DNA of 64,000 bases from Akebia trifoliata (taxonomy: Eukaryota > Streptophyta > Magnoliopsida > Ranunculales > Lardizabalaceae), in NCBI GenBank assembly GCA_017979445.1, contig CM030711.1, positions 10,323,221 through 10,387,220 on the forward strand, in the 5' to 3' direction. Positions within the stretch are counted from its first letter, which is position 1, and each line of letters begins with the position of its first letter. Made by a program: the position numbers and the translations under genes. This document shows, one piece after another, positions 45,201 through 55,899 of this stretch. Below the pieces are notes generated by a model that ran no database searches, was not told where the DNA came from, and was given only the letters and a program-made list of their open reading frames with translations.

Positions 45201-48200
45201 CACACTCATCCCTCATGTAAGGATTGGATGACGAGTTATCATTGAAGCAGCGAAAACATTTAACCAATTGGAGTTATAAAATAGTTCATGGAGTCATCAC
45301 GACATTAAAAAAAAAGCAAATTTGATTAAACCTGCAATATGAAAACTGAAGTCCAATTACAGTCCATGTAAAAAATCAATGTCATCAATTTTATAGAATT
45401 GATGGTTCAACGATGGTTTCAAATCTACTGATATAAAAAAAAATTCCATGTTTTCAAATCGAGGTTAGGTTCCCTTGACTCATGAAGAATGATTCATGGA
45501 AAAAACACATTATCCCTACCATTTAAACACAAAATCAAATGGATGAGATTTATCAGCGGGATAAGTATCTCCAAGATCCTATTTTTATTTAGAAAATAAA
45601 TGTTTAAATCGTAAAATATAATTATTTTAATAAAAAGTACAACGAGTCCTCCTGATTGTCAAACGAGACAACGAGTGAGAAAACTCAAATTGAATATCCG
45701 TATCGTCATGGAAGGATGCCGAGATGACTTGGGTCTTACTCTCGGACGAGATTGGATTATTTTGGACCAAAGAAGTATAATATCACGATTCACGACCCTA
45801 TAATCATATTAGTTTATAAAATTACATAATCTTTTTTGACTAATGATAAAATGACGCACTGAAAAATACATGGCTGATGTGGCAAGCGTACAAAGTAATA
45901 GATCTTTTTTCCTTGTATATCCAGAAGAATAAGATATATGGTTTTGTGCCCTTGCCACGTCAGCCGCCTATGTTTCAACACATTCATTTATCACAATTCA
46001 TCTTTTTTATTTTTGTTTTTATGTTGTCTTCAAATTCCTCATAATCAACATTTTAAATTAGACATTATGATAAATCGATGCGGCAAAATATATGTGGTGT
46101 CGTGGCTGACGTGGCAAGGGCACAAAACACGTTGATCTTTTTTTCTTTCTATATCGTGTAGAAAAAGATCTATGGTTATGTGCCCTTGCCACGTCAGCCG
46201 CATGTAGAGCGTGTATGTTTTGCCATGTCGATTTATCACAGCTCTTTAAATTACAAAAGATTCGTGATAAAGGGATGTGCTAAAACGTACGCGGTCTATA
46301 CATGGCTGACATGGCAAATGCACAGAACCATATATCTTTTTCTTCGGGATACACAAGAAAAATTATCTATGGTAATATGCATTTACCATGTCAGTCACAT
46401 ACAGACAGCGTATATTTTAATACATTGTTTTTATATTAGTCCTTATAAAAAGGCCTTTATGATACGTTCGCACATGCCTCCCACTCGTTTCATCAACGAG
46501 AAGATCCTTTAATAACCAAGAGTGCTGATAATATGATGCAGTTTTGGCACACACACTTGACTTGTTTGCTCACAGCCCAACAAACATATGACATGTGACA
46601 CAAATGACTTCATCAATAGAGAGATTCTCTCTCTTGCTCACTGCTGCCTGCGTATTTATTTTTTAGATTTCAAATCATAAAAGGGGTCGTTGGGCCCACA
46701 TTGATTATTACATTACAATCCAACAACACAGCCTTTTAGATTTCATGAAAATATTCATATTAAAAAAAATAAATTTAAAAATATTATTTTTCGAGCTTGA
46801 TCCAAGGTGTTGAAACTGGATGGCCAGTGAGCACCCAAATTTAAAAATAACAGTCAACAATGAAAAATAATTTTTTTCTTTTGTCATATAATTTTTTACT
46901 CTACAATTGTGTTGCATCAGATCATGTTTTTAATGTCATAAGGTGATGAGATCAGAATGTTTTCATTATTTCACTATAGGCAGGCGAGAGAAAATGGTGT
47001 TAAGTGCGTTAGCCACAAACTGCATCATATTATTAAAATTCAATAATCAAACACTAACAACACACATTTAATGCCTTATTCTGTGAGAGACCAGCTGAAA
47101 ACATGGTTTAAAAACTCATTTTTGACATGTTGTCTCATCCAAGAACGAGACTGAGTCGTCTCGAAAGATTTTTCTAATATGTTTGAGTTGTCTCATTCGA
47201 CAATGAGAAAAAATGAACTGTAGTTTTAAATCTTGTCATACATTTGACATGTCTATCCGTCTCGTTCGTGGATGATAGCGAGACGTAATGGATGATTCAT
47301 CTTGGTCTCGAACGAGATTTAAAACCATGGCTGAAAATGACCGAAAGGCCCTCAATTTCAACCTCTTGCAACACAAACACTTTGAAGAAGGTGGAATGTT
47401 GTGTTGAAGATGAGGGTGCAAATTTTTAGGGTAAGAAAAAATACTTCGACAGATGTTGAAAATAAGGGCATTTCAAACATTTTATATCAGTCTCCCGCCG
47501 AAAAACCAAAATCTTGACTTTGAGAACACAAGTGGTTAATTGTTATCTATAAGTTACACCAAAACCTGGAGGGATACATGAAAATTATTCTTTTTAAAAT
47601 ACTATAATAAATGTAAATTGACCCAACCAAATTGAACAAAGGTGCAATCACATTCAATCAATTTGATAAAGGCTTATTTGAGGTACCACAACTACCATAT
47701 TGTGTTTAAATAATCACAATTTTTACTATTATATTAAGAGGAAGTGGATACAGGATCGTTGCTATCAAAATTTTCTTCCAAAAATGCTCTTACCATAATT
47801 TAAACTTAGATTCTAACTATTAGTCTTTTAAGTCAAAACGATCATTAATGCAATATATTACATTAATCTTTTACTCTCTCACTTCTTATTTGAATGTATG
47901 AAAGTTTCAACAAGGAATTCGTGAAATACAATACCCTTAGAAATTGCAAAGTTGGTCAGAAATGATCATGAAAGCCTCAATTCTTGATTTAGGGGTTGTT
48001 ATAAAATCTTGACAACCAAAAGAGAAAAAGAACATCAAATGAAATTTAATTCAATAGGTCAGTATCGAATTCTCTAATAGAGAATTGATAGAATTATTGA
48101 ATCTGCTTGAAAAGACTTAGTAAGTTCCTAATGTTACACACTCAATAGGTTCCTACTAAGTCCTTTTAAGTAAATTCAATAAAGTGAAATCCTTTCCTTA

Positions 48201-50250
48201 CTAACACTGTAAGATTTTGAACCTTACCAAGGATCATTTTTTTAAAATAGACTACTGCATCAGAAATCCAACACCACAATCATTTAATTTTCATAAAAAA
48301 AAAAAAAATCATTTAAAAAAATTCAAAAAAGAATTTCTTTTGAACTATATCCAAAATTTTAAAAATGGACGGTTAGCGAACTCCCAAATTAAAAAAATAA
48401 AATTTAACGGTGAAAAATAACTTTTTTTTTTTCAAAATTATTAGAATCTCATCCTCTACAACCCTAAAGCATCATATCATGATTTTGGATGCCAACAGGT
48501 GAGTCCACGGAACCCTTAGTAAGGGTGAAATCCTTACTTAGTAAGACTAGGGACTCTTCAATAAAATCCCACTGAATCACAATGAAAATCTTCAATATAA
48601 CTTTCACACCAATAAAAGTTGGTTTTTTTTTTTTTTTTTTTTTTAATTAAGATAATTTTATCATTTTTTTTAAGAGTCTTGATGAATGCATGTGGTTTTA
48701 GGTACGTGGTTGATAAGAGGTTAATGTGGCAAGGGCACAGAATTATAGATCTTTTTCTTGGGGATGCACAAGAAAAATATCTGTGATGTTGTGCTCTTGT
48801 CATTTATCCTCATACCCAAAATCACGTGCATTCATTATTGTTCTTTTCTTAATTTGGATCTTTAGTTTAATATGATACATTGCAAAGAAATGGTAGGTCC
48901 CAATAGAGCGTCCCTTACTAGAATAGACAAAAGGCCTTTTGTAGTAGGTATTTGTGGTCCTATTATATTAAATACTACAAATAAAACAAGAGATAGTCTG
49001 AGAGTAGTGCGAAAACAAGGACAAAAATCTTTCTTCTTCTTGTTGTTGGAGTTGGGGATGGTGTAAAGAGCAGGAAAGATTACCTGGAATCTGCACATGT
49101 AGTAGTCGTCACCAAATAAGGCACGAAAACCCTGAAGATAACTTACTGAAGGGTTTCGAGGCAAAAAAGGTACACTTAAGTTCACCAAGGCCTTAATCCG
49201 GTCCGGCCGAAACAAGCATAAATGCCAAGCGATCAAGGCACCCCAATCATGCCCAACCACAAACACCTATTAACAATCAGATCACTTTTAATAATTTTGG
49301 ACTGTCAGAGAATCACTTTTCGACTAGAGAGAAATTACCAAAACAGTAGAGAAAAAAAATGTAGAATTCCCATTTCAGCAGACTAATCATTTTAATTATG
49401 AAAATGGTAAATTATCAATATTTTCTGGAATTGATTTTTTATCAAAAAAGAAAATTTGGTTAAAATTACTAAAATGCCTCTTGGCGTTCATTATTAAACA
49501 GCATATTTTTGGTAATGATATTTTTGTAATTTAACTTCAAAATTTTCCTGTCTGATAAACAAATATAATTTCAAAAACGGCAATCTACCGTCTTTGAAAT
49601 TAAATTCTGATTCAAGATTTCAATTTTTGAATACCAGTTAGTGTTCATTATAAAACAATATATTTTGATAAGAGCATTTTTGTAATTTAACATAGAACCT
49701 TTTTCTATTTAGTAAAAATTTTAATTTTACCGTTTTCGAAATAAAATTCTAATTCCAGATTTCAATTTTTGAATATCCTTACTCCTTATTCCTTAGTGTT
49801 GAGTATCAAACAACGTATTTTTTATAAGGGTGCTTTTGTAATTTTACTTAAAAATATTTACTGTTAGATAAACAAATTTAATTTTGAAAACAGTTATTTA
49901 CCGTTTAGGAAATTAAATTCTGATTCCAAATTTCAGTTTTGTATTATAAGATTCTAGAGTCGGGTTTTGCTGACCTGGTCTTGACCAAGGGAGTCGATGA
50001 GGGAGATTATATCGCCAATAATATGGTGAACAGAGTAGGCTTCGAATGAAGGTGGCGCATCAGTTCCGCCATAGCCGCGCATATCAGGAGCCACGGCTCG
50101 GTAGCCATGAGAAGCGATGGAGACTATCTGGTGACGCCAGGAGTACCAAAGCTCACGAAAGCCGTGAAGTAGGAGAACAACTGGGCCTTGGCCTTTCTCT
50201 GCTATGTGCATGTTTATGCCATTAACTGCTATCGTTCTGTGCTCTATCCC

Positions 50251-50256
<6 letters not shown>
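42203..50256 (-). CDS. Soluble epoxide hydrolase EH2 (four exons, 316 aa)
   Basis: Exons are 49975-50256, 49084-49266, 44911-45149 and 42203-42449 (951 bp with TGA). Splice sites, phases and exon lengths are those of EH1, except for one codon fewer in exon 3 (GVLITPIPLPSW against GVSPNGLIPLPSW). The frame is open throughout. Nucleophile Asp101 (VGHDWGA), lid tyrosines (DDYYMCRFQ and NYYRALD), acid Asp260 (GDLDLVYG) and His295 (GVAHF) are present. The oxyanion motif HGFP reads HGFR: codon 34 is CGT where EH1 has CCT, which may weaken the enzyme. The start ATG is chosen by homology to EH1. An upstream in-frame ATG at 50409 would add 51 residues, including an Arg-Glu repeat from the CT microsatellite. 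Introns are 708, 3934 and 2461 bp and hold many MITEs. Confidence 0.9.
42594..42855. mobile_element. CACTA MITE in EH2 intron 3 (copy 1)
   Basis: CACTACGTGAAAACTGAAAA at the left and TTTTTTCACATAGTG at the right; 262 bp. The 3-bp target duplication TAT is present on both sides, as expected for CACTA elements. The interior has inverted GACGG / CCGTC-type subterminal motifs and no coding potential. Confidence 0.93.
42857..43257. repeat. LTR-like remnant between two MITEs
   Basis: Contains ATTTAACGTGGTTCGGCGGT and GTGCCTACATTCAC, a string I know from LTR remnants dispersed in many plant genomes, and then a GC-rich GTTGCCCCCCGCACCCCC patch. No ends or target duplication could be set. Confidence 0.5.
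43258..43540. mobile_element. CACTA MITE in EH2 intron 3 (copy 2)
   Basis: CACTACGTGAAAACTGAAAA at the left and TTTCACATTGTG at the right; 283 bp. The target duplication is TAT on both sides (43255-43257 and 43541-43543). Closely related to copy 1. Confidence 0.92.
43806..44033. mobile_element. Foldback MITE, 228 bp, EH2 intron 3
   Basis: TGATTTTTGAACTCAACCTG at the left is exactly or nearly mirrored at the right, and the palindrome continues inward for most of the element (ATAGATTCTTTCCCTCGGGA against TCCCAAGCAAAAGAATATAT). No coding potential. Confidence 0.85.
44079..44232. mobile_element. Foldback MITE, about 150 bp, EH2 intron 3
   Basis: TCCCATAATAAGGTTTAGGT and GACACATTTTTGTTGGA pair with TCCAATAAAAATGTGCC and the CATAGGAATTATGAATGGGA end. 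Directly follows the previous foldback element. Confidence 0.75.
44283..44575. mobile_element. Foldback element, about 290 bp, EH2 intron 3
   Basis: CCCACTGACTGTATGGATAT with GTGGTTCATCCCTTGGT pairs with ACCAAGGGATGGACCACATA and TCCATACGGTTAGTGGG. It is the third foldback element in a row. Confidence 0.75.
44585..44820. repeat. Dispersed repeat (GTCTCGGACGAG type)
   Basis: Shares GTCTCG-ACGAG and AAACCATGG-type landmarks with 32140-32280 and 47100-47340. The open minus-strand frame across it is not convincing. Confidence 0.6.
45350..45800. repeat. Diverged dispersed repeat (family of copies A-C)
   Basis: GGTTTCAAATCTACTGATAT, GTCAAACGAGACAACGAGTG and GCCGAGATGACTTGG recall the family at 6.4-8.8 kb and 24 kb in strongly diverged form. 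In EH2 intron 2. Confidence 0.5.
45843..46426. mobile_element. Cluster of three foldback MITEs in EH2 intron 2
   Basis: Units at 45843-45994, 46068-46239 and 46264-46426 each have arms based on TGGCTGACGTGGCAAGGGCA and its inverse TGCCCTTGCCACGTCAGCC, with GATCTTTTTCTT in the middle. The second is the most perfect hairpin. A fourth unit is at 48683-48836. Open frames across them come from the palindromes. Confidence 0.85.
46521..47037. mobile_element. Foldback element, about 515 bp, EH2 intron 2
   Basis: AGTGCTGATAATATGATGCA and GTTTTGGC at the left match the inverse GCCACAAACTGCATCATATT at the right. Family of 38917-39486. Internal CTTTTGTCATATAATTTTTT and GATCATGTTTTTAATG are shared with the 48.3-48.5 kb stretch. 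Confidence 0.75.
47345..47760 (-). repeat. Epoxide hydrolase flank duplicate inside EH2 intron 2 (relic 3)
   Basis: GGCCCTCAATTTCAACCTCT, GATGAGGGTGCAAA, CCAACCAAATTGAAC and CAATTTGATAAAGGCT match the flank at 9095-9440 in order. The region has small insertions and lacks the exon-1 scrap. Its place within an intron indicates that duplication and recombination broke through the cluster. Confidence 0.75.
48095..48181. repeat. Hairpin-forming repeat
   Basis: ATTGAATCTGCTTGAAAAGA with CTTAGTA pairs with TACTAAGTCCTTTTAAGTAA and ATTCAAT. A related half (GTAAGGGTGAAATCCTTACT) is at 48520. In EH2 intron 2. Confidence 0.7.
48683..48836. mobile_element. Foldback MITE, fourth copy of the TGGCAAGGGCACA family
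   Basis: GAATGCATGTGGTTTTAGGT and TGTGGCAAGGGCACAGA at the left, with the inverse GTGCTCTTGTCATTTA and CACGTGCATTC at the right. Confidence 0.8.

Positions 50257-50308
<52 letters not shown>
50257..50308. repeat. (CT)n / (CA)n microsatellite in the EH2 5' leader
   Basis: About 40 bp of CT followed by CACACACACA directly upstream of the start codon (GA/TG on the gene strand). EH1 has only a short CT run here. Confidence 0.95.
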
Positions 50309-50310
<2 letters not shown>

Positions 50311-50360
50311 GAGACACACGCAAGACTGAACTTCCAAACGTGAGGTCTTTAAGAGTTTCT

Positions 50361-50368
50361 CTTTATAA
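50361..50368 (-). promoter_or_regulatory. TATA-like element of EH2
   Basis: Minus strand TTATAAAG, about 105 bp upstream of the start codon. It leaves room for a short leader that includes the GA microsatellite. Judged by sequence and position only. Confidence 0.4.
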
Positions 50369-50576
50369 CTTTTAGGGCAAATTACATTTTGACCCCAATG
50401 TCTTGGCATAATTTTATGTCTACCCTTTACCTTTTAATGATTTGACTTATCCCCTTGTTAAAAACTTTAAGTTAATATTCCAATGTGATTTTACTATTTT
50501 ATATTTTTTATTGTGAAAAAAAATTGAATCTTAAAAAAAATAATGTACTTAAATTATACTTTATCTAGGTGATTGT

Positions 50577-51009
50577 TGTTTGTAAAATACTGTAAACATA
50601 ATAGACATGGATGTAGGATTTGATCTTGAACAAATAACCGAATAATTTAATCGAAAAGCAATAATTGTAAAATACCTGGATTCGCTTTTTTAATTATCCG
50701 CGAAGAATACTTTGATCTTGATCTACGAAAAATAGGTGCACTACCCCAACTCTACCTACACCTTTAATGATGGGAACTTCTATTTCAATAATAGAATAAT
50801 CTATGTGTGTAGAGAGAGGGGGACGACCACCTATTTATAAAAAATGATACTAAATTTTCTACCCATCGTAGAATTCTAGTATTATGTGAATACCGCTTAA
50901 ATATTGATAGGATGTTCGCTAACCACTCATATTTGATGTTGATAACCACTATCAGACCACAAACATGATTTCTAATTTACCCTTAATATTTTGAATTAAT
51001 TACAATCTA

Positions 51010-51082
<73 letters not shown>

Positions 51083-51153
51083 GTATATATGAAAGGGTCA
51101 CAAAATAATTTTAATAATGAAAATAAAAAATAATAATAATTATAATTCTAACA
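50577..51153 (-). repeat. copia 3' LTR
   Basis: 577 bp. Longer than its partner mainly because of a TA microsatellite at about 51010-51078. It is the LTR nearest EH2. Confidence 0.93.
51010..51078. repeat. (TA)n microsatellite inside the copia 3' LTR
   Basis: About 68 bp of uninterrupted TA, absent from the other LTR, so it expanded after insertion. Confidence 0.95.
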
Positions 51154-51813
51154 ATCTCCCACTTGGCCTTCACATATACCTTTTGTTTAGAACGACTCTC
51201 TGGATTGTTACTTTTTGAATAATCAAGTGCACTATTTTGAAAAACAATTGTTTAAAATAATTCAGATAATTTTTAACTGTCACCTTCATTCAAAGATACC
51301 ACTAATGGTGGATCATGGATGTAACAAAGTGCTCTTTTGTTAGTTCTAAGACAGTTTCATGGTTTCAAAACTAGTACCATCAATAAATTTAGGAGTTTAT
51401 CTTTACGTGGACTTTCTTTGTAATATTAAGACAATGTACACTCCTCAATATAGTCTGTATGTACATTTCTTAGGTGTCCAGTTTCATACTCATCGTATGT
51501 CATTCTGATAATCTTACTGACAATCAACCATGTGATATTCCATCACATTTCCATCCAGAATAGAATGAAGACTTCATCAATGTGATGTCAAGTCACGTTT
51601 AGTCCAAGCATTTTTGAACACTTTACGAGTACATTTACACACAGGCAAAGATAACATGTGTACACAATAATGCATAAAAATGACTAGTCATAATCAACTT
51701 CTTTAAGCAACAATGAATAGTTTATCAAAAATATCAATAAAAAAATAAGCATAAAATAAACTCAATACTCAAATAACATGACCAAATGATATGATAACTT
51801 CCATACGAGTTAC

Positions 51814-52490
51814 ATGTTCCTTGAAATCTTTGACAGGAGTCCTTTTGTGAAATGGTCAGCTATCATATTGTTAGAATCAATCTTAACAATCTCGATCAAT
51901 CCTTTACGAACCTTTTTACATACTAAAAGGTATTTTATTTCGATGTGTTTGTTTCCTTTGGTCACTTTTTCATTCTTTGCAAAATTAATAGCAAGCTTGT
52001 TATCACAATATATAACAATAGGTCTACCAATGGAATCTATAATCTTTAATTCACCAATAAAATTCTTTAACCAAACTGTTTGACGAGTTGTTTTGTAGCA
52101 TCCAATGAACTCTGAATATATGGTCGAATCTATCAGAATGGTCTATTTTAAGCTTCTCCATGAGATAGCTCCATGACCAAATACGAAAATATAACGTGAA
52201 GTAGACTTAAAATTATCACGACATCCAACAGGATCTGTATCAGAATAACCAACAATTTGAAGCTTACTCGATCTTTTGTATACTAACATAAAATCTTTTG
52301 TTCTCTGCAAATACCGAAGTACTTTCTTTATTGCTCTCCAATGAGCAATATCGAGGTTCTGCTGATATCTCCCAAGCATAACAACAATATAACTGATATC
52401 AGGTCGAATGCAAATCATTGCATACATAAGACTATCGACTGTTGAGGCATATTCTGATGCATCGACCTTCATTTTCTCAAACTTGTTCAT
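51814..52490 (-). pseudogene. copia RNase H remnant
   Basis: 52143-52490 reads YASTVDSLMYAMICIRPDIS, HWRAIKKVLRYLQRTKDF and then GAISWRSLK. In another frame 51814-52140 continues with EFIGCYKTTRQTVWLKNFIG, KHIEIKY and ADHFTKGL. These are the end of RT and the RNase H domain, with the family's usual Ser-Asp after GYSD changed to GYSDTDP. Confidence 0.88.
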
Positions 52491-53143
52491 TAATTTTGGT
52501 TGAATACATCTCCTTTCACCACAAGAGTCTCATTAGAGGCACATTTATCTATATCAAATCTTTTGAGCACCTTTTCAATGTATGCTTTTTGTGATAAATC
52601 CAAAAACCCAGTTTGTCTATCTCTGTAAATTTTAATCCCTAAAACATATTGAGCATCTCCCATATCTTTAATGTCAAAACTCTTTGACAGAAAAGACTTT
52701 GTATCACACAAGAGATGAACATCATTCCTTACCAATAATATATCATCAACATAGAGCACAAGAATGATGAATCGACTCCCACTCATCTTGAAATATATGC
52801 ACTTGTCGACAACATTTTCTTTAAATCCATATCCGGTCATTACTTGATCAAATTTCAAGTAATACTATTTTGGTGCTTGTTTCAACTTATAAATTGATCT
52901 TTTTAACTTGTAGACAAGATGTTCTCTTTTATCAACTTTAAAACCATCAGGTTGTGCCATGTAAATCTCCTCATCCAATTCACCATTCAGAAAAGTAGTT
53001 TTTACATCCATTTGATGTAAATATAAATCTAAATCATAATGCGCCATTATTGCTAAGACAATCCTCAGTGAATCTTTAGAAGAAATTGAGGAAGAAGTTT
53101 CATTAAAGTCAATACCTGACTTTTGCCTGAAATCCTTCGTCAC
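52490..53143 (-). pseudogene. copia reverse transcriptase remnant
   Basis: Two frames: 52865-53143 with HQMDVKTTFLNGELDEEIYM and LKRSIYKLKQAPK, and 52490-52858 with the catalytic box LYVDDILLVRND and SKSFDIKDMGDAQYVLGIKI. A stop after KLKQAPK separates them. Confidence 0.93.
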
Positions 53144-53699
53144 AAATCTTACTTTAAGCCTCTCGACCTTACCTTTTGAATCTCTTTTAGTTTTGCAAAC
53201 TCATTTACATTTTATTACTTTATGACTTTTTGGAAGCGTCGTTAGTTCCATACTTTATTCTTTTCCATAGATCTTAATTCTTCTTTCATTGCTTCCTGCT
53301 AGAATTGAAATTCATTTTAGTCTATCGCTAATTGAATGTAGAAGAATCATCTACATCACCTTTAATAGTATCTCCTTCTTGAAAGTACACCTCATAATCA
53401 TCTATAATAGCGGGTCTGCATTCTTGGGTAGATCTCTTAATGAGAATAATTGGTTTTGAAACTGGGATCACCACAGATTGAGGATTGGGTTCTGGTTGGA
53501 TTGTTGTATCTTCTTCAACAACGACTGTACGAACAGAAGATGCCACCAAATTAGGTAAAGATTGCGGAATAAAACATATTGGTGGATCATTACGTTTCTC
53601 TTCAAATATAATTTTCCTTTATTTTTCACTGTTGTTGTTTAGACTATATTCAAGAAACCTAGTACGATTGGTTTCAACAATCACCATATGTCTCGACGG

Positions 53700-54470
53700 A
53701 CAGAAAAATCTATAACCCTTCGATATCTCGAGATAACCAAGAAAATGACAAGTCGTCATTCGAGGATCAAGTTTTTTCTGATTTGGATTGTACAACTTTA
53801 TCTCGGCAAGACACCCCTAAACATAAAGATAGCCAAGGCTTGGTTTCCTTCCAGTCCATAACTTGAAAGGAGTTTTTGGAGCTACTTTGTAAGGAACTCT
53901 ATTTAGTATGTAAACTGTTGTCTTCAAGGCTTTACCCCAAAAGTTTTCTAGTAGGTCTAAGTGACTCATTATACTGCGAACAGCTTCTTGATAAATCTGA
54001 TTTCTTCTTTTAGCAACCCCATTTTGTTCAAGTGTTCAAGGTGTGGTATATTGAGGAACTATTCCTTGCTCCCTCAAATATTCCACAAACTTCCCATGAA
54101 TTACACCATCATTATCCATCCTCCCATAATATAATCTCCACATCTATCAGATCTGATAGCTTTGATCTTCTTATTTAACTACTTATCAACTTTTGCTTGA
54201 TAGGTTTTGAAAACTTCTAATGCCTCATCCTTATGGTGTATCATATATAGATAGGCAAATCTAGAATAATCATCAATGAAAGTAATGAAATAACGTTGAC
54301 CATCTCGAGAAGGAATTGGAAAATGGTCATAAATATCTGTATGAACTAATCCCAACAAATCAGTAGCTCTAGTAGCTTCAAGCTTCCGTTGGTTAATCAC
54401 CTTTTCCTTAATGTAATTCACACATATATCAAAATATGATAAATCCAGAGGACCTAGAATTCATTTCTTA
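53700..54470 (-). pseudogene. copia integrase remnant
   Basis: 54179-54421 reads TDLLGLVHTDIYDHFPIPS and YFITFIDDYSRFAYLYMIH, the first part of the catalytic core (D and D of DDE). Further core sequence continues leftward to about 53700 in broken frames. Confidence 0.88.
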
Positions 54471-54510
54471 ACTAAATATTTTAGCCTTTTCTTATAAATG
54501 TGACCTAATC

Positions 54511-54960
54511 TCAAATGCCATAACATAAAAGAGTTTTCTGATGAACTAGAACGCTTAGAACCCAGAACATGCGAATCAACAGATAAACATAACAGAGAAG
54601 AAGTAACGAATTATCCATAGATAACTGATAAAGACCATCTAATAAAAAATCATATCCAACAACGTCATCATGATAAAGAACGTGCATCCTATTGTCGCGA
54701 AAAGTAAAAACATAACTGGCAATGTCTAATCTAGAAACAGAAATAATGTTCCGTTTAAAAGACGGGATGTAAAACGTGTCCTCTAAAATCAAAGAATGTC
54801 CTGTATCGAGAATTAGGCAATAAACTCCAACAGCCTTAACTTGCAATGCATTTACATTCCCAAGAAAAAGTCTATCCTTTGGCCTGGGGTTTCTCATACT
54901 GACGAACCCCTGTAAATAATGAAAAATATGCACAGATGCGCTTGAATCAATCCACTATGA
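54511..54960 (-). pseudogene. copia protease region remnant
   Basis: LILDTGHSLILEDTFYIPSF followed by KRNIISVSRLD is the typical stretch after the copia protease active site. The frame runs 54511-54933 before a stop. Confidence 0.75.
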
Positions 54961-55064
54961 GTTTAAAGGAATATCAACTACATTAGACTCATGGCAAACT
55001 AAAACTGAATTAGTACTTCTTAGATTCTTTTACAACCAGTTCTTATAAGCAAAGCAATCCCTTT

Positions 55065-55880
55065 TCATGTGTCCCTTCTTTTTGTAGAACCAGCAATCTT
55101 CATTATTTGTTTTCCCAGCCTCTGTCTTTTCTTTAATTGTTTTTTTATTCTTAAAACCTTTGAACCTTTTCCTTGCTTAAAGTTCTTATTATCGCATTTC
55201 CTAAAACCCTTATTCTTAAAATTTTTCTTACTATTTGGGTAAACTGCCAAGTGTGCTGACTCAACCTTCGATCCTCTCAATCTTGTTTCCTCAATAACAC
55301 AAAGAGAAATTAGTTGATTCAGATCCCATTTAGTTTCTTGTGCATTGTAATTGACTTTAAAAGTATCAAAAAATTTAGGCAGAGCTAAAACTGTCATGTG
55401 AACCAGAAGGTCATCTTAAAAAATAATCCCTTGCTCTCGGAGACTAATAACAAGTTTGGATATCTTAAGTATGTGTTCTCCCACATTTTCGTTATCATCA
55501 TACTTCAAATTCATTAATTGACCAAAATACTCATACTGAACAGATCTCTTTGTTCTCACAAACTGTTTCTTCATGATCTGCAACAATTCCTTAACTGTAT
55601 GTGTAATCTGAATACTACCTCGAAGAGTCTCACTAATAGATACTCAAATGATCATCTTAGACAATATGTTAATCTTTTTTACATTTAGCAAAACGGGTCT
55701 TCACCAACTCCGTAGAATTTGGAAGTGAAACCGGTGGCATGTCCTTAAAAAGAACGAAATCAAAATCCATGCATCCCAGCAAGATGTCAATGTTCATCCT
55801 CTAGGATGAGTAATCAGAGCCATTAAGAGGCTCAATCTCTGTCAGATTCTTTTGAATCAATGACCCATCTATAACTGCAA
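55065..55880 (-). pseudogene. copia gag remnant
   Basis: A capsid-like region in broken frames, with WDLNQLISLCVIEETRLRGS at the C-terminal side. It is followed (minus strand, about 55030-55090) by a zinc-knuckle pattern CWFYKKKGHMKRDC. Standard CX2C spacing is slightly altered by mutation. Confidence 0.8.
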
Positions 55881-55899
55881 TAAGATATGGTCAAACATT

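Noticed and set aside
45938..46512. Overlapping open frames on both strands
   Set aside because: They are produced by palindromic MITE arms; no protein similarity was seen.
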